Shown here in pieces: positions 33,752-43,014 of a DNA stretch of 64,000 nucleotides. The stretch's first letter is position 1. Each line of letters starts with the position of its first letter. Source of the stretch: a candidate division WOR-3 bacterium (GTDB lineage: Bacteria; Hydrothermota; Tepidihabitantia; SM23-42); contig DRIG01000072.1 of assembly GCA_011052815.1 (NCBI GenBank), positions 1-64,000 on the forward strand, read 5' to 3'. The notes under the pieces are model-generated. The model made no database searches and was not told where the DNA came from. It saw nothing but the letters and a program-made list of their open reading frames with translations. A program made the position numbers and the translations under genes.

Positions 33752-34930
33752 ATGGGCAGTTCAATAAGAATAAATCCTGAGATTCGGGATACAATCATCG
33801 AGTCAGGTGGGGAAGACGTTGTCAAATGTTATCAATGCGGGCGGTGTATGCCGGCATGCCCGTGGAATCTTCTCGACAACCTGAATTATACTACCTACCG
33901 TTTCTGTCAGCGAATAAAGCTCGGTGCGATAATCGACGGCGAGAAGAAAGAGGATGTGGCTACAGACACCATAGAGGTATTCAGATGCGTGGGGTGTGAC
34001 AGTTGTCTTCATGAATGTCCGCGTGGTATAAATCTGTCTGATATCCTGCGCGCCGTGCGCAGAATCTTGGTCGATTACGATTCATATCCGGCAGAGTTGA
34101 AGAGTGTGGTATCACGACTTTACAGTTCAGGTAACCCCCTCGGAGAACCGGCAGAGAATCGGGGGGATTGGGCAGAGGGATTGGGTCTTGTCCGGTTTGA
34201 TGAATCATGCGAGTATTTGTATTTTCCCTGCTGTATTCCCTGTTATGACGCCCGCGCCCGTAAGGTCGCTCAGGCTACTGCCCGAATTCTGAAACAGGCT
34301 AATGTCAGGTTCGGCATAATCGGTGAGCAGGAATTTTGCTGTGGTGAGGCGGTAAGAAGGGTCGGTGCTGAAAAAGTTTATCAAACCGCGCGCGACACCA
34401 ACCTGAAGTTGTTCAAAAAATTCTCAGTGAAGAAAGTGCTGACGACTTCACCGCATTGTTATAAAGTATTCAAGGAAGATTATCAGGAAGAGGACGGCGA
34501 ACTCGAGGTATTACATATTTCCCAGCTCTTTTATCGATTGATTAAGGAAAAAAGATTGACTCCTGAAAAGGAATTCAATAAGACAGTGGTATATCACGAC
34601 CCCTGCACACTCGGCAGACAGATGAGTGTCTTTGATGAACCCCGGGAAGTGCTGAAGAGCATCCCCGGTTTAAAACTCGTTGAGATCCCGGTCTTCAACC
34701 GGGAATTCAGTGTATGCTGCGGCGCCGGTGCTATGGGTCTATGGCGTGATTGGCCTCAGGATGAGCGGTTGACCAATCTGCGGATAGAACAGATTCTGCG
34801 TACCGGTGCAGAGGTGCTTGCCGTTGCCTGCCCTTATTGTCTTCAGATGTTTGAAGAGACTCTGAAGTCAATGAAGATAGAGATGCCGGTGATGGATATC
34901 GCAGAGATCCTTATGCAGTCAACATTGTAA
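33752..34930 (+). CDS. ETF-linked FeS oxidoreductase with CCG domains (HdrD/GlpC-like)
   Basis: 392 aa soluble protein. Two 4Fe-4S motifs (CYQCGRCMPACPW, CVGCDSCLHECPRG) lie in the first 110 residues. Two CCG domains follow: CCIPCYDARARK with FCCGEAVRR, and HDPCTLGRQ with CCGAGAMG and CPYC. CCG domains bind noncubane clusters in heterodisulfide reductase and relatives. It is last in the operon after etfA, so it is the likely electron outlet of ETF, toward quinone, a disulfide or another FeS partner. There is no membrane segment, so any membrane coupling needs another protein. Confidence 0.85.
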   Translation: MGSSIRINPEIRDTIIESGGEDVVKCYQCGRCMPACPWNLLDNLNYTTYRFCQRIKLGAIIDGEKKEDVATDTIEVFRCVGCDSCLHECPRGINLSDILRAVRRILVDYDSYPAELKSVVSRLYSSGNPLGEPAENRGDWAEGLGLVRFDESCEYLYFPCCIPCYDARARKVAQATARILKQANVRFGIIGEQEFCCGEAVRRVGAEKVYQTARDTNLKLFKKFSVKKVLTTSPHCYKVFKEDYQEEDGELEVLHISQLFYRLIKEKRLTPEKEFNKTVVYHDPCTLGRQMSVFDEPREVLKSIPGLKLVEIPVFNREFSVCCGAGAMGLWRDWPQDERLTNLRIEQILRTGAEVLAVACPYCLQMFEETLKSMKIEMPVMDIAEILMQSTL

Positions 34931-35038
34931 AATTTTTCAAGTTTCGAGATTTGACCCCACACGCCCCTCCAGTTGGGGTATTCCGGACGGCTTTTCGCAA
35001 ACTCTATACAGTGCCTTTAAATACGCTTATCAGAGTAA

Positions 35039-35622
35039 TGTTATGACTGGTGGCCAGTAAACAAATGGGTACCAGTCGATCCCTATATGATACCGATGAA
35101 ATATACAGTTATTGGTCGAAGACTGATAGATGGGCCAACAGACTTAAAAGCGACTGCATTACCTAATAGTAATAATATTAAACTTACTTGGTCTGATAAT
35201 TCTCAAAATGAATTAAAATTTATTATTGAAAGGCGTATTGAAAGTCAAACCTGGTTTGAGCCCTATGATAGTGTTGGCAGAAATGTTACTCAGTTTGCTG
35301 ATGATGTTCAATTTGGACATAAATATACTTATATGGTGCGGTGTTATGAGGCAGGTTATCAGCATTTATCATCGTGGTCTAATGAAGCACAGAATGTTTG
35401 TGGTGCCCTTGCCCAATCTTCCTATCCCAGGATGTCGGCGTTTAACAATTTGTTGGATTTTTACTGAACAATTCATTCCAATCTTCTCCTACAACTATAG
35501 TTAATACATCATCAATAACACAATATTCTTCAATTGGTTATGACCCTGGGGGTCGGCTTGTGGTGTTGGTTCAGGAATCTGCTTGGGGTCCGTTGCGATT
35601 ATATACCCTGTTCACCCCTTGA
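35039..35622 (+). pseudogene. Broken fibronectin type III-like surface protein fragment
   Basis: A frame open from 35039 (ATG at 35087) encodes a fibronectin-type module (GPTDLKATALPNSNNIKLTW, YTYMVRCYEAGYQHLSSWSN) and stops at 35465-35467. Coding-like sequence continues in another frame from 35461 to TGA 35620-35622 (SSITQYSSIGYDPGGRL...). There is no signal peptide, ribosome site or upstream start. It looks like the remnant of a larger secreted protein. The rest of 34931-35656 holds nothing but the glnS promoter. Confidence 0.5.
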
Positions 35623-35646
35623 CAGGTAAAGATTTTTCATTATAAA
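35619..35646 (+). promoter_or_regulatory. Sigma-70 promoter of glnS
   Basis: TTGACA (35619-35624), 16-bp spacer, TATAAA (35641-35646). The ATG at 35657 lies only about 4 nt after the expected start point, so the message would be almost leaderless; no Shine-Dalgarno is visible. Confidence 0.7.
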
Positions 35647-35656
35647 CAATAACTGA

Positions 35657-37351
35657 ATGGAAAACAGTTCCGCCAAAAAGGATTTTATCCGGGAAATTAT
35701 CCAGAATGACCTGGCTACGGGTAAACACAAGTCAATCCACACACGCTTTCCACCGGAGCCGAACGGCTATCTCCATATCGGTCATGCCAAGGCGATCTGT
35801 CTTAATTTCAGTATCGCCGAGGAGTTCGGCGGACTCTGCAATCTACGTTTTGACGATACAAATCCCCTGAAAGAAGAGCAGGAATATATCGACGCAATCA
35901 AAGAAGATATCCGCTGGCTCGGTTTTGATTGGGGGGAGCGTGAATATTATGCTTCTGATTATTTTGATCAGCTCTATGAATGGGCGGTGAAACTTATCAA
36001 AGACGGAAAGGCGTATGTGGATGACCTGAGTGCCGACCAGATCCGTGAATATCGCGGAACCCTGACCAGACCCGGAAAAGAGAGTCCTTTTCGGAATCGG
36101 AGTATTGAGGAGAATCTTGAGCTTTTTGAACGGATGAAGGCGGGAGAGTTCCCCGACGGTTCAAAGGTGCTGCGCGCCAGGATCGATATGGCTTCACCCA
36201 ATCTCAATATGCGTGACCCGGTTATGTATCGGATTCTTCATAGATCTCATCACCGACAGGGTGACAAATGGTGCATTTATCCGACCTATGATTGGACACA
36301 TGGCCAGTCTGATTCGATCGAGCGCATCACCCATTCCCTGTGCTCGCTTGAGTTCGAGGATCACCGTCCGCTTTATAACTGGTTCCTTGAGCAGCTCGGG
36401 ATTTACCATCCCCGTCAGATCGAGTTCGCCCGACTCAACCTCACTTACACTGTTTTGAGCAAACGGAAATTGCTCCAACTTGTGGAGGGCGGCTATGTGG
36501 AAGGCTGGGATGATCCGCGTATGCCCACACTTTCCGGGCTGCGCAGGCGTGGTTACACCCCGGAGTCGATCAGGGATTTTTGTGCACGTATCGGGGTGGC
36601 GAAAACAAACAGTGTAATAGACATTTCTTTACTCGAACACTGCCTGCGCGAGGACCTCAACAGGCGTGCCCAGCGTGTTATGGTTGTCCTGCGTCCCCTG
36701 CGGGTGGTTATTGATAATTATCCGGAAGATAAAGTGGAAGAACTGGACTGCATTAATAATCCCGAGGACCCGGGTATGGGTACCCGCAAAGTTCCTTTTT
36801 CACGGGTTCTTTATATTGAAGAGGATGACTTTCGGGAAGAGCCTCCGAAAAAATTCTACCGCCTGGCACCGGGTAGAGAAGTCCGGCTCCGTTATGCATA
36901 CTTCATCACCTGCAACAGGGTGGTCAAAGATCAGACCGGTAAGGTCGTTGAGTTGCACTGCACTTATGATCCTGCGACCCGCGGCGGTGATGCCCCGGAT
37001 GGGCGGCGTCCCAAAGCGACACTCCACTGGGTTTCGGCAAAACACAGTGTAAGGGCTGAAGTGCGGTTGTATGACCGCCTCTTTACAAAGCCGAATCCTG
37101 ATGATGTTGAAGAAGGAAGAGATTTTAAGGATAATATAAATCCGGATTCACTGGTGGTTCTAACTCAGTCTCGTATAGAGCCGAGTCTGGCACATGCAAA
37201 ACCCGGTGAACGTTATCAATTTGAACGGCAGGGCTATTTTTGTGTGGACCCGGATTCGTCAGGCAATAAACTTGTTTTCAATCGAACCGTTCCGCTGCGC
37301 GATACCTGGGCAAAGATCGAGAAAGCCCTACAGAAGGCGGGTAAGCAGTGA
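35657..37351 (+). CDS. glnS: Glutaminyl-tRNA synthetase
   Basis: 564 aa class I aminoacyl-tRNA synthetase. The HIGH motif is in [20 protein letters not shown], the KMSKS equivalent is VLSKRKL, and the C-terminal anticodon-binding beta barrels carry [20 protein letters not shown]. Length and motifs match bacterial GlnRS. It charges tRNA-Gln directly, so the organism need not rely on GatCAB for glutamine. Its stop overlaps the GTG start of meaB by 4 bp, tying a housekeeping gene to the methylmalonyl-CoA cluster. Confidence 0.96.
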   Translation: MENSSAKKDFIREIIQNDLATGKHKSIHTRFPPEPNGYLHIGHAKAICLNFSIAEEFGGLCNLRFDDTNPLKEEQEYIDAIKEDIRWLGFDWGEREYYASDYFDQLYEWAVKLIKDGKAYVDDLSADQIREYRGTLTRPGKESPFRNRSIEENLELFERMKAGEFPDGSKVLRARIDMASPNLNMRDPVMYRILHRSHHRQGDKWCIYPTYDWTHGQSDSIERITHSLCSLEFEDHRPLYNWFLEQLGIYHPRQIEFARLNLTYTVLSKRKLLQLVEGGYVEGWDDPRMPTLSGLRRRGYTPESIRDFCARIGVAKTNSVIDISLLEHCLREDLNRRAQRVMVVLRPLRVVIDNYPEDKVEELDCINNPEDPGMGTRKVPFSRVLYIEEDDFREEPPKKFYRLAPGREVRLRYAYFITCNRVVKDQTGKVVELHCTYDPATRGGDAPDGRRPKATLHWVSAKHSVRAEVRLYDRLFTKPNPDDVEEGRDFKDNINPDSLVVLTQSRIEPSLAHAKPGERYQFERQGYFCVDPDSSGNKLVFNRTVPLRDTWAKIEKALQKAGKQ

Positions 37352-38289
37352 TTTCCCTGAAAAAATTATTAAAGGGTGACAAAAGGACCGTTGCGCAAGC
37401 CATCAGTGCGGTCGAAAACAACAGTATCCCGCAAATCCTGGAGAAGATCTTTCCATACACGGGTAAGGCATATCATATCGGCATCACCGGTCCACCGGGG
37501 GCGGGTAAGTCCACTCTGGTTAATTCAATCGCAAAGAATCTGCTTCGGTTGAATAAAAAAATAGGTATCATCGCAGTGGACCCGACTTCACCGTTTTCCG
37601 GAGGAGCTCTGCTCGGCGACCGCATCAGGATGACTGAACTGGCGCTTCATAAGAACATTTTCATCAGGAGTATGGCGTCGCGCGGCAGTCTCGGCGGTCT
37701 CGCCCGTAAAACCAAAGATGTTATCTGGATACTCGATGCTTCAGGTGTGGATTATATTCTTATTGAGACGATCGGTGTGGGCCAGGTGGAACTGGATATT
37801 GCCCAGGTGTGTGACACCACAGTGGTCGTTTTGGTGCCTGAATCAGGTGATTCAATCCAGGCGATGAAGGCAGGCCTCCTGGAGATCGCGGATATTATGG
37901 TTGTTAATAAAGGTGACCGAGAGGGGGCTGAACGTCTGACAATGGAGTTGAAGTTCGCCTTTGAGTTAAAGGATCAAAATGTCGGCTGGCATTTCCCGAT
38001 TCTTACAACAATCGCCACTGAAGATAAAGGTATTGAAGAGCTTGTCGCGAAGATTCAGGAACACAGGGAGTATCTGGAAAAGAGCGGTGCACTTGAGCGG
38101 GAGCGAAAGAATAAACTTATGCACAGAATAAACGAGTTGATTGAAGAGAAGATCCGTCTCCATCTTATGGAACATATTATTCCTGAACCAGAACTGAAAA
38201 AGATTGTCGATAAGGTCTATCAACGGACCCTCAATCCCTATTCCATAGCAAGAGAGATTACCGATAAGATCCTAAAAATTAAAAGTTAG
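37348..38289 (+). CDS. meaB: Methylmalonyl-CoA mutase-associated GTPase
   Basis: 313 aa G3E GTPase. Walker [15 protein letters not shown], switch region [31 protein letters not shown] and the guanine motif NKGD are visible. MeaB chaperones B12 loading and protects the mutase. GTG start overlapping the glnS stop. The mutase large subunit begins 9 bp downstream, as expected for its partner. Confidence 0.95.
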   Translation: MISLKKLLKGDKRTVAQAISAVENNSIPQILEKIFPYTGKAYHIGITGPPGAGKSTLVNSIAKNLLRLNKKIGIIAVDPTSPFSGGALLGDRIRMTELALHKNIFIRSMASRGSLGGLARKTKDVIWILDASGVDYILIETIGVGQVELDIAQVCDTTVVVLVPESGDSIQAMKAGLLEIADIMVVNKGDREGAERLTMELKFAFELKDQNVGWHFPILTTIATEDKGIEELVAKIQEHREYLEKSGALERERKNKLMHRINELIEEKIRLHLMEHIIPEPELKKIVDKVYQRTLNPYSIAREITDKILKIKS

Positions 38290-38298
38290 GAGGGTATT

Positions 38299-39930
38299 AT
38301 GAAAAGAGATATTTGGGAAGAAAAAATCAAAACCTGCAAGGAAAGAGATTTCAAGTTTACCACAGTTTCTGGTTTGCCGGTGAAAGCACTGTATACTCCT
38401 GATGATCTCAAAGATTTTGATTATGACCGGGACCTTGGTTATCCCGGTGAATTTCCTTTTGTTCGGGGTGTTTATACCAATATGTACCGGGGTCGGCTCT
38501 GGACCATGCGGCAGTTTTCTGGTTTTGGAACGCCCCGAGATACAAACAAGAGATACAAATATCTTTTAAAACACGGGCAGACGGGTCTTTCCGTCGCCTT
38601 TGATTTCCCCACACTTTATGGCCGTGATTCAGATGATCCTTTTTCCCGGGGTGAGGTCGGTAAATGCGGGGTTGCGATTGATACACTCAGAGATATGGAG
38701 ATTCTCTTCGACGGAATTCCTCTGGAACAGATATCGACTTCGATGACCATAAATCCACCGGCGGCGATGCTTCTGGCGATGTATCTCGTCGTGGGTGAAA
38801 AACAGGGAGTTCCGAAAAAAGTATTGACCGGCACCATTCAAAATGATATGTTGAAAGAGTATCAAGCCCAGAAAACATGGATCTATCCGCCTGAACCGTC
38901 CATGCGGATAATCACCGATATCATGGCGTATTGTGCCGAGAAAGTACCCAAGTGGAATACGATTTCCATATCAGGATACCACATAAGAGAAGCGGGGTCA
39001 ACCGCTTTGCAGGAACTGGCTTTCACCCTGAAGAACGGGTTTACCTATGTGGAATACGGGATACGGGCGGGTCTCTCCGTTGATAAATTCGCTCCGCGTC
39101 TTTCTTTTTTCTTCAACTCCCATCTTGATTTCTTTGAAGAGATCGCGAAATACCGTGCCGCCAGAAGAATCTGGGCGCGCCTTATGCAGGATAAATACAA
39201 TGCCCAGAATCCCCGTTCTTATTTAATGCGGTTCCATACCCAGACCGCGGGATGCACCCTGACCGCCCAACAACCTGAGAACAACATTATGCGTACGGCA
39301 TTCCAGGCACTCGCTGCAGTGCTCGGCGGCACCCAGTCGCTCCATACCAATTCAATGGATGAGACCTATGCGTTACCAACGGAGAAGGCAGTGAAGATCG
39401 CTCTGCGCACCCAGCAGCTGATTGCCTATGAGACCGGTGTTCCCAATACCATTGATCCCTTGGGTGGTTCTTATTATGTTGAAAAACTGACCAATGAACT
39501 GGAAAAAGGGGCTTACGAGTATTTCGAGAAGATTGATAAATTGGGTGGTGTGGTCAAGGCGATAGAAAAAGGCTTTTTTCAGAAAGAGATTTCGCGGAGT
39601 GCTTATGAATACCAGAAAAAGTTGGAGAGAAAAGAAAAATACCATGTAGGAGTCAATATCTTCGAAGAAGATGAAAAACCGGATATTGAAATTCTCAAGA
39701 TTCCCAAAGAGGTGGAGCGGGCTCAGATCAAGGCGGTGAAAAAGGTCAGAAGGGAACGCAACAACAGGAAAGTGAAGGAAGCCTTGAAAGACCTCAGAAA
39801 AGCGGCGGCAAGCGGTGAAAACCTGATGCCCAGGATTCTCGAGTGCGTCCGTGTTTATGCGACACTCGGCGAGATGTGTAATACCCTGAAAGAAGAATTC
39901 GGTGAGTATCACGAACCGATTATCTTTTGA
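38299..39930 (+). CDS. mutB: Methylmalonyl-CoA mutase large (catalytic) subunit, first copy
   Basis: 543 aa TIM-barrel subunit without the B12 domain, as in archaea and many anaerobes. Substrate motifs are [50 protein letters not shown] (catalytic His), [19 protein letters not shown] and [10 protein letters not shown]. It interconverts succinyl-CoA and (R)-methylmalonyl-CoA. AGGAGG lies before the ATG. The B12-binding subunit is 58 bp downstream. Methylmalonyl- rather than isobutyryl-CoA is supported by the epimerase and carboxylase nearby. Confidence 0.92.
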   Translation: MKRDIWEEKIKTCKERDFKFTTVSGLPVKALYTPDDLKDFDYDRDLGYPGEFPFVRGVYTNMYRGRLWTMRQFSGFGTPRDTNKRYKYLLKHGQTGLSVAFDFPTLYGRDSDDPFSRGEVGKCGVAIDTLRDMEILFDGIPLEQISTSMTINPPAAMLLAMYLVVGEKQGVPKKVLTGTIQNDMLKEYQAQKTWIYPPEPSMRIITDIMAYCAEKVPKWNTISISGYHIREAGSTALQELAFTLKNGFTYVEYGIRAGLSVDKFAPRLSFFFNSHLDFFEEIAKYRAARRIWARLMQDKYNAQNPRSYLMRFHTQTAGCTLTAQQPENNIMRTAFQALAAVLGGTQSLHTNSMDETYALPTEKAVKIALRTQQLIAYETGVPNTIDPLGGSYYVEKLTNELEKGAYEYFEKIDKLGGVVKAIEKGFFQKEISRSAYEYQKKLERKEKYHVGVNIFEEDEKPDIEILKIPKEVERAQIKAVKKVRRERNNRKVKEALKDLRKAAASGENLMPRILECVRVYATLGEMCNTLKEEFGEYHEPIIF

Positions 39931-39988
39931 ACCGTAACGGGCATATGCGTTTTGCGAATCATTTGAATTATTTATCAGGAGGATATTT

Positions 39989-40474
39989 ATGGGTAGAAAA
40001 ATAAGAGTCCTTGTCGGTAAACCGGGCCTTGACGGTCATGATCGTGGCGCCAAGGTGGTCGCCGCGGCATTACGTGACGCCGGGATGGAGGTGATATATA
40101 CCGGTTTACACCAGACCTGTGAAAGTATTGTGGAGGCTGCGATCCAGGAGGACGTTGACATAATCGGTCTTTCGATTCTCTCCGGCGCTCATATGACTTT
40201 ATTCCCCAGGGTACTGGAATTATTAAAGAAGAAACGCGCCACAGATATCATCGTCATCGGCGGCGGCATAATTCCTGCTGACGATATGAAGAGGCTTGAA
40301 AAGAAAGGTGTAAAGAAGCTCTTCGGGCCGGGAACGCCGACGGCCGAGATCGTCGCCTGGATAAAAGAAAATGCGGCAGCCAGGGCAAAGAAAGAGAGCC
40401 GCAGAAAGGTTTCAAAGAGGACAAAAAAGAAGACTTCGAAAAAAAGTAAGAAGAAGAGCGGAAAGAGGAAATAG
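39989..40474 (+). CDS. mutA: Methylmalonyl-CoA mutase B12-binding subunit with lysine-rich tail
   Basis: 161 aa. The cobalamin domain has [16 protein letters not shown] (the DxHxxG histidine ligand), [15 protein letters not shown] and [13 protein letters not shown], complete by about residue 130. The last 30 residues are almost all Lys/Arg with Ser and Thr. Such a tail is not part of the usual small subunit and could aid binding to RNA, acidic partners or the large subunits. It has a good Shine-Dalgarno (AGGAGG). As the only B12 subunit seen it may serve both large subunits of the window. Confidence 0.9.
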   Translation: MGRKIRVLVGKPGLDGHDRGAKVVAAALRDAGMEVIYTGLHQTCESIVEAAIQEDVDIIGLSILSGAHMTLFPRVLELLKKKRATDIIVIGGGIIPADDMKRLEKKGVKKLFGPGTPTAEIVAWIKENAAARAKKESRRKVSKRTKKKTSKKSKKKSGKRK

Positions 40475-40491
40475 GGGAAAAGGACAGCCTT

Positions 40492-41322
40492 ATGAAATTA
40501 GGAAAATTTGAAATTTCCATTATCTCTGACGGCCTGTTCTGGCTCGACGGTGGAGCGATGTTCGGTGTTGTACCGAAAGTCTTATGGAATAAATTGACCC
40601 CTGCTGATGAATTGAATCGTATCAAACTGGCTCTGAATTGTTTACTTATCAAGACTCCGGATAAGAAAATAATTGTTGATACAGGGATCGGAGATAAATT
40701 GAAGGACAGATTCAAAGAGATGTATCGGATTGAGCGCGAGCAAGGTTTGCTCGGTGCCCTGAAGAATCTCGGCATAAGGCCTGAAGAGATTGATTTTGTT
40801 ATAAACACCCATCTCCATTTTGACCACTGTGGAGGGAATACATATAAGAAAGACGGGGATATCGTACCTACTTTTCCTGCTGCGGTCTATATTATTCAGA
40901 AACAGGAGTGGGATGATGCACTGCACCCGAATGAACGCACCCGGGCGAGTTATCTGTCTGAGAATTTTCTGCCCATTGAGAAGACAGGGCAGCTTAAACT
41001 CGTGGAAGGTGATTATGAGGTCGTGCCCGGCATCAAAGCCATTTCAACCAGTGGACACACAAAAGGTCATCAATCAGTCTTTATTGAATCAGAGGATAAA
41101 AAGGCGATATATTTCGGTGATTTAATCCCGACTGCATCCCATATAAAGATTCCCTATGTGATGGGTTATGACCTTTTCCCGCTTGAGGTGATTGAGAATA
41201 AGAAAAGACTTTTGCAGAAGGCGGAACAGGAGGGCTGGCTGTTGATCTTTGAACATGATCCGAAAAAGACATTCGGTTATCTGGAACAAAAAGATGGCAG
41301 ACCTGTTTTCAAACCATTGTGA
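40492..41322 (+). CDS. MBL-fold metallo-hydrolase
   Basis: 276 aa. The metal motif HLHFDH (NTHLHFDHCGG) and later STSGHTKGHQSVFIE and YFGDLIPTASHI give a complete binuclear zinc site of the quorum-quencher/AttM-like group. It starts 17 bp after the B12 subunit and stands before the carboxyltransferase. A thioesterase or lactonase-like role on an acyl metabolite is plausible from context but unproven. Confidence 0.8.
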   Translation: MKLGKFEISIISDGLFWLDGGAMFGVVPKVLWNKLTPADELNRIKLALNCLLIKTPDKKIIVDTGIGDKLKDRFKEMYRIEREQGLLGALKNLGIRPEEIDFVINTHLHFDHCGGNTYKKDGDIVPTFPAAVYIIQKQEWDDALHPNERTRASYLSENFLPIEKTGQLKLVEGDYEVVPGIKAISTSGHTKGHQSVFIESEDKKAIYFGDLIPTASHIKIPYVMGYDLFPLEVIENKKRLLQKAEQEGWLLIFEHDPKKTFGYLEQKDGRPVFKPL

Positions 41323-41361
41323 GACAGTGGAGGGTGAGGGTAGAGACATACGGAGGTATTG

Positions 41362-42909
41362 ATGAAGATTAAGGATAAGCTGAAACACCTTGAAGAACTT
41401 GAGAAACAAGCAGAACTCGGCGGCGGTGAGAAACGAATAAAAGCCCAGCATGATAAAGGTAGACTCACTGCCCGGGAACGCATCGAGTTGCTGCTTGATA
41501 AAGGGACTTTTTCTGAAACCGATAAGTTCGTCACACATCGCTGCATTGATTTTAATATGGCTGAAAAGAAGATACTGGGTGACGGCGTGGTAACCGGGTA
41601 TGGAAGAATCAACGGTCGGTCAGTATGTGTCTTTGCTGAAGATTTCACCGTATTCGGCGGTTCTCTGTCAAAGGCATACGCGGAAAAGATTTGTAAACTT
41701 CAGGATATGGCTTTGAAGATGGGATGTCCGGTGATCGGGCTGAAGGATTCCGGCGGTGCGAGGATCCAGGAAGGGGTTGACAGCCTTGCTGGTTATACTG
41801 ATGTCTTTTTACGGAACGTCCTCTCCGCAGGTGTGGTTCCCCAGATTTCCGCAATTATGGGTCCCTGTGCCGGAGGAGCAGTCTATTCTCCGGCAATGAC
41901 CGATTTTATAATAATGGTGCAGGGTTCTTTTATGTTCTTGACCGGGCCTGATGTGGTTAAAGCGGCAACCCATGAAGAAGTCACTTTTGAAGAGCTCGGC
42001 GGTGCGATGGTCCACAATGAGAAATCAGGAGTGGCGCACTTCGCGGTTGAATCAGAGCTCGAATGCATCGAGTTGATAAAGAATCTTCTCTCTTTCATCC
42101 CCCAGAATAATCTGGAGGATCCGTCGGTGGTCGATTGCCAGGATGATATCAATCGGATGGACAAAAGTCTGGATACACTCATTCCGGACAGCCCCAATAA
42201 ACCTTATGATATGCACGAGGTGATAAAGGCGGTGGTCGATAACGGAGATTTTCTGGAGGTGCACAAGTATTTTGCTCAGAATTTGATTGTCGGATTTGCA
42301 CGATTCAACGGTCGTCCTGTGGGGATTGTTGCGAATCAACCGGCTGTGCTCGCCGGTGTTCTGGACATCAATTCGTCAATGAAGGGTGCCCGTTTTGTTC
42401 GGTTCTGCGACTGCTTCAATATTCCGATTGTGACATTTGTTGATGTGCCGGGGTTCTTACCCGGTACTGCCCAGGAATGGGGCGGTGTGATAAAGAACGG
42501 GGCGAAACTTCTTTATGCATTCTGTGAGGCGACCGTACCCCGCGTGACGATAATAACCCGTAAGGCGTACGGCGGTGCCTACTGTGTGATGAGTTCAAAA
42601 CATACCCGTGCCGACATAAACTTCGCCTGGCCCAGTGCCGAGATCGCCGTGATGGGGCCTGACGGTGCAGTAAGGATTCTCTATCGAAAAGAACTCAAGG
42701 AGGCAGAGGATCCGAAGGTACTGGAAAAAAAGTTGATCGATGAATATACTGAAAAGTTCGCCAATCCTTTTGTGACGGCGAGCAAGGGATATATCGATGC
42801 GATAATAAGACCTTCTGAGACAAGACCGAGAGTCATTGAAGCACTTGAGTTGATCGAAAATAAACGCGACACAAATCCTCCACGCAAGCATGGGAATATA
42901 CCGTTGTGA
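41362..42909 (+). CDS. Propionyl/methylmalonyl-CoA carboxyltransferase subunit
   Basis: 515 aa from ATG 41362 (GGAGG 6 bp upstream). Crotonase-like double carboxyltransferase with [40 protein letters not shown] and, in the second half, [20 protein letters not shown] and [18 protein letters not shown]. It matches PccB and the alpha subunit of methylmalonyl-CoA decarboxylase (MmdA). A biotin carboxylase and carrier follow, so carboxylation of propionyl-CoA is likely. No membrane decarboxylase subunits are present. Its last codons are the start of the duplicated leader segment. Confidence 0.9.
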   Translation: MKIKDKLKHLEELEKQAELGGGEKRIKAQHDKGRLTARERIELLLDKGTFSETDKFVTHRCIDFNMAEKKILGDGVVTGYGRINGRSVCVFAEDFTVFGGSLSKAYAEKICKLQDMALKMGCPVIGLKDSGGARIQEGVDSLAGYTDVFLRNVLSAGVVPQISAIMGPCAGGAVYSPAMTDFIIMVQGSFMFLTGPDVVKAATHEEVTFEELGGAMVHNEKSGVAHFAVESELECIELIKNLLSFIPQNNLEDPSVVDCQDDINRMDKSLDTLIPDSPNKPYDMHEVIKAVVDNGDFLEVHKYFAQNLIVGFARFNGRPVGIVANQPAVLAGVLDINSSMKGARFVRFCDCFNIPIVTFVDVPGFLPGTAQEWGGVIKNGAKLLYAFCEATVPRVTIITRKAYGGAYCVMSSKHTRADINFAWPSAEIAVMGPDGAVRILYRKELKEAEDPKVLEKKLIDEYTEKFANPFVTASKGYIDAIIRPSETRPRVIEALELIENKRDTNPPRKHGNIPL

Positions 42910-43014
42910 GGATCGTTTTAGGTTATACGGTGTTGCTGTGCGTATCGTCTTTCGACACCGTACAACCAACAACCATCTTTCATAAATGTTTAAGAAAATC
43001 TTAATCGCCAATCG
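42902..43014 (+). promoter_or_regulatory. Duplicated hairpin leader of biotin carboxylase, copy 1
   Basis: This 113-bp segment, running from the carboxyltransferase stop to the first 29 bases of the biotin carboxylase gene, is repeated at 58236-58348 with few changes. Arms 42921-42935 (GGTTATACGGTGTTG) and 42953-42967 (CGACACCGTACAACC) form a strong stem with one A-C mismatch and a 17-nt loop. The loop differs between copies while the stem is kept. No Shine-Dalgarno precedes the ATG at 42986, so this structure may govern translation. Confidence 0.6.

Noticed and set aside
42921-42967. BirA-type biotin operator
   Set aside because: The half-sites have GGTT on the left and AACC on the right, the reverse of the known TTGT(A/T)AACC layout, and lie next to the start codon; an RNA hairpin is more likely.
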